Shown: positions 61,513 to 64,000 of the stretch, in pieces
Layout of the letters: every line of letters begins with the position of its first letter
Numbering within the stretch: position 1 is the stretch's first letter
Assembly: GCA_024516035.1 (NCBI GenBank)
Contig: CM044957.1
Coordinates: 45,736,530-45,800,529 of the forward strand
Length of the DNA stretch: 64,000 nt
Origin: Bactericera cockerelli
Taxonomy: Eukaryota > Arthropoda > Insecta > Hemiptera > Triozidae
Direction of reading: 5' to 3'
Program-made: the position numbers and the translations under genes
Notes under the pieces: generated by a model
What the model saw: the letters and a program-made list of their open reading frames with translations, nothing else
What the model was told of the DNA's origin: nothing
The model's database searches: none

Positions 61513-61560
61513 CTTTACAAGTTCAAGAATCATGACGCTTGGCACTACTTGTGTCGTTGA
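61513..61560 (+). CDS. Possible short terminal exon, copy 2
   Basis: CACTTCTCAG acceptor, then LYKFKNHDAWHYLCR and a TGA. Four differences from copy 1, three of them synonymous. Confidence 0.3.
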   Translation, partial: LYKFKNHDAWHYLCR

Positions 61561-61605
61561 AAGTTTTTTTTTTAACACTTAAAAAATGAATACTAATTAG
61601 AAAAC

Positions 61606-61748
61606 GACCTCACTAGCTTGATCGATAAGGCAGTGGACTAGTAACCTGGAGGTCGGTGGTTCAAGTCTCGGTTTCAGCGTAGATTTAGTAAAGCGAGTTT
61701 GAGTAGTTGTGATATCACGAAAATGATCAACACATGATAACTACTAAT
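61606..61748 (+). mobile_element. SINE family B
   Basis: GACCTCACTAGCTTGATCGA to ATGATAACTACT, full length. Confidence 0.78.
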
Positions 61749-61834
61749 TAGAAAAGCTTTCAAAAAATGAATTACTCTATCGTGTGTCCCGATGAGAAGA
61801 TTTTTTTTTTTTTTTTTTGCGTTTTCATCATCAT

Positions 61835-62045
61835 AGGGTGGCGTCATCGTGAACGATGGTAGCTAGACAGTGGAAGAATGACTCAGCAGTTCTACCAATC
61901 CAGTCTGGTAATCCAGAGGTCGCGGGTCCTAAACTACACCGGGACAAGTTATCCTTCCATTCAAGATTTTGACCATGACACCATAATAATACGTCTTGCC
62001 TTACTACTAATAATAATAACAATACGGCGATGTTATTATTAAACC
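61835..62045 (+). mobile_element. SINE family D, 5' rearranged
   Basis: Starts with GGGTGGCGTCATCGTGAACG (the module amplified at 31.8 kb), then CAGTCTGGTAATCCAGAGGT and the family D body to ATACGGCGATGTTATTATT. Confidence 0.6.
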
Positions 62046-62417
62046 CAAATAAACAAAACAACTGTCTTCTGGAGACAGATGTAGATATTGAAAAAGGAAA
62101 TTAGTGTTGTCCGTAACGTTGAGTTAAAAATTTGTCCATAAAAAAAGTCTACCAAATAATTGAAGTAAAATATGTACAAAGCTTTAATTTTTTGAATGAA
62201 ATATTCAATTTAATTATTTGAAAATCTAGTGGAAAAAGAATGAAGGGAAGGTCGGAAAGAACTGGAGAATAGTATATTACATTACATGAGCTATTTAGTT
62301 ACAATCGGCAAAGTAAACTGCAGCATAGTATAGCGATAATTATTTATTGATATTAAATTTGGACAATCATCCATTTGGGGCATATGACCATACATGTTGA
62401 CTCTCACCACTATAATC

Positions 62418-62530
62418 TAACTCACTGGTCCGCAACCTATTCTCCATCACGGCACCCATTCTTTGACTTCTTAGCCCAGCGGCACCCCAGGAGAGAAAAA
62501 AAAGACAGAGGGACCTTCCAGGCCTGTATT
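62418..62530. mobile_element. hAT-like terminal fragment
   Basis: CACTGGTCCGCAACCTATTC and GGCACCC resemble the CAGTGGTTCTCAACC-type ends of hAT MITEs. Only one end is seen. Confidence 0.35.
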
Positions 62531-62804
62531 GAGAGGAATCAGACGATGAAAAACGTCAGCTAAGTAGGGCAATTGAGTTCTCCACTCATCATTTGTCAAA
62601 AGATAACAAAAACTTTCATTGTTTTCTTGCATGGAAAACAGGAATTTTGGGCCTTGTTTATTTGGTTACGAAAATCAAGTAAATAATTCTGTGACCGTGA
62701 GATAGGCACAGTGGCTACAGTATTATATGGACGCACAGGTCCAATGTCTAGGCTTCTTTCATATCCATTGATTCTATTTGGTTTTGAAGTACTGATTTGA
62801 GTAA

Positions 62805-63260
62805 TTCAGGATTTACCCTGCGATTGCTGGAAATCGTACCAGCTACCCACATAAACCTCACCCAGCGTGGGTTGGCCTGGACATGCCAGCATCACGTGTT
62901 CTTGACTTCGAAAGGAACAGAATTTTTTTGTTAGAAATTTAGCCCAATCCGAGGATTGAAGTCAGGATCTCAAGAAGTAGTCGCCACTGTTACAGCGAAG
63001 AGTTTCTGAGCGGTATGTCGATACATTTTTTTTTTTATCTCCTGATATGATGGTAACAAACAAGAGGTTACCATGGCCAGTACAGTTACGTTTTTAAAAA
63101 ATCAAGACGGGAGTTTTACCCTCCATTTCCTGAAAACTCACGGACCAGCTACTCACATCAACCTCACCCAACCTGAGAGAGGCCGGGAATAGCCAGCATC
63201 ACAATTGTTCGAATTCGATACCCATCCTTTTCTCGCTGGACGTTGAACTGGTGCATTCAA
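62805..63260 (-). mobile_element. Two SINE family F copies (reverse), diverged
   Basis: CTGGAAATCGTACCAGCTAC near 62828 and CGGACCAGCTACTCACATCA near 63140; the second runs into GCATTCAACGTGCCGTCGG, a block also present at 3250. Confidence 0.65.
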
Positions 63261-63264
63261 CGTG

Positions 63265-64000
63265 CCGTCGGTCGACGCTAGCTCCAGTTCCCTTTTGAAG
63301 GCAATATTTCTAGGACGACTGATCCAGAACGCTCGTCCGGTGGATTCTTCCCTCTGCTTATGAAGAGCAGAGGTTTTTAAACACCGCCAAAATAATGAAG
63401 GCATGAGGGAAAAAAGAACAGAGTCCAAAAAATTTATTGCGTCATTTTATTGCGCATAAGAAGATTAAGAAGTGGTTTTTATACGCAAGACCAAACATGG
63501 GATAAGAGATCAGTCTCGAGATATTTGGTTTTTAAAAATGTGCACACAGGGGAAAAACGCACGGAGTCCAGATTTGAAATCGCTCTCCTGATTTTTTTTT
63601 GATTTTGTGACTCTGTTCTTTTTTAACCTGCCTGATGCATTCAAATAAAACTTGATGTGCTGAAGATATTGAATCATCAAGAAATTCTCAATATCAATTT
63701 CAACGCGTGTTTAAAATGATTCTACCTGCTCTGCTTTAGCATGATATGACAATAACCTTCTTTAAAATTACGTTTAAAAGAATCGATAATCGACTTGCTT
63801 AGCATGTGTTATATAATGTACATATTATGGAATAATGGTACATGCACTGAGATCATAAAACATAGAGGGAAGATTTGCGTCCAGTAGGGACCATCAGCTG
63901 ATTTCAAAATCAGTGCCGGAGTTGTAGTAATTATTCTCTCGCGAAGGAGTGGGTACCTATCTAACTAATTCTTCTAAAATAATAATTTTTCTTTTTTCAT
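63265..64000. other. Right edge, nothing recognised
   Basis: AT-rich sequence with no supported gene or repeat. Confidence 0.4.

Larger units (their letters stand above)
61206..61600 (+). repeat. ~204-bp tandem duplication, two copies
   Basis: GGGCCCTTGAAGACCCGATT at 61211 and GGGCCCTTGGAGACCCGATT about 204 bp later; each unit contains a splice-acceptor-like site followed by a short open exon. Confidence 0.92.

Overview
The window is eukaryotic, almost certainly arthropod and most likely insect. It is AT-rich and intron-dense, carries RTE-type non-LTR retrotransposon sequence, and is packed with at least ten families of short interspersed elements, several with tRNA-like A and B boxes. The conserved gene content fits an insect; a hemipteran-like genome is only a guess from repeat density. 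No bacterial, organellar or CRISPR sequence is seen.

Layout. 1-2.5 kb: the 3' part of an RTE-like LINE (open to the left edge) whose tail runs into a 22-bp minisatellite. 3.0-3.8 kb: the last two coding exons of an unrecognised + strand gene. 3.9-8.3 kb: repeats. 8.6-49.0 kb: a complete - strand gene for the cohesin regulator PDS5, reconstructed here as 21 coding exons (about 1221 residues) whose splice phases all agree, except for one single-base frameshift in exon 5. 49-56.8 kb: intergenic, with SINEs, a near-perfect 62-bp palindrome and candidate promoter sequence. 56.9-60.0 kb: a complete four-exon + strand gene for the mitochondrial lipoyltransferase LIPT1 (405 residues). 60-64 kb: repeats plus a tandem pair of what look like short terminal coding exons.

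The main oddity is inside PDS5. Twelve of its 20 coding introns contain extra copies of the adjacent exon edge, or in one case of the flank abutting it. The copies run from a single duplicate to long arrays: about 38 x 59 bp at the exon 19 acceptor, more than 100 x ~31 bp at the exon 10 donor, 12 at the exon 5 donor, many at both edges of exon 17, and four units of 151 bp at the exon 12 acceptor. Copies lie on the intron side and usually keep the splice dinucleotide, so the introns are filled with decoy splice sites. Where copies differ from the functional exon the differences are strikingly often synonymous, as if they derive from a diverged functional allele. This may be an undescribed pattern of tandem duplication nucleated at splice junctions, or in part a product of assembling a very heterozygous genome; tests are given.

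PDS5 introns also carry a 1.17-kb TRIM with near-identical 402-bp LTRs, two long foldback elements flanked by TATA, and a hAT-type MITE with an 8-bp target duplication. A tiny TTAA-flanked MITE sits in a LIPT1 intron. PDS5 (chromosome cohesion) and LIPT1 (protein lipoylation) are functionally unrelated and divergently arranged.
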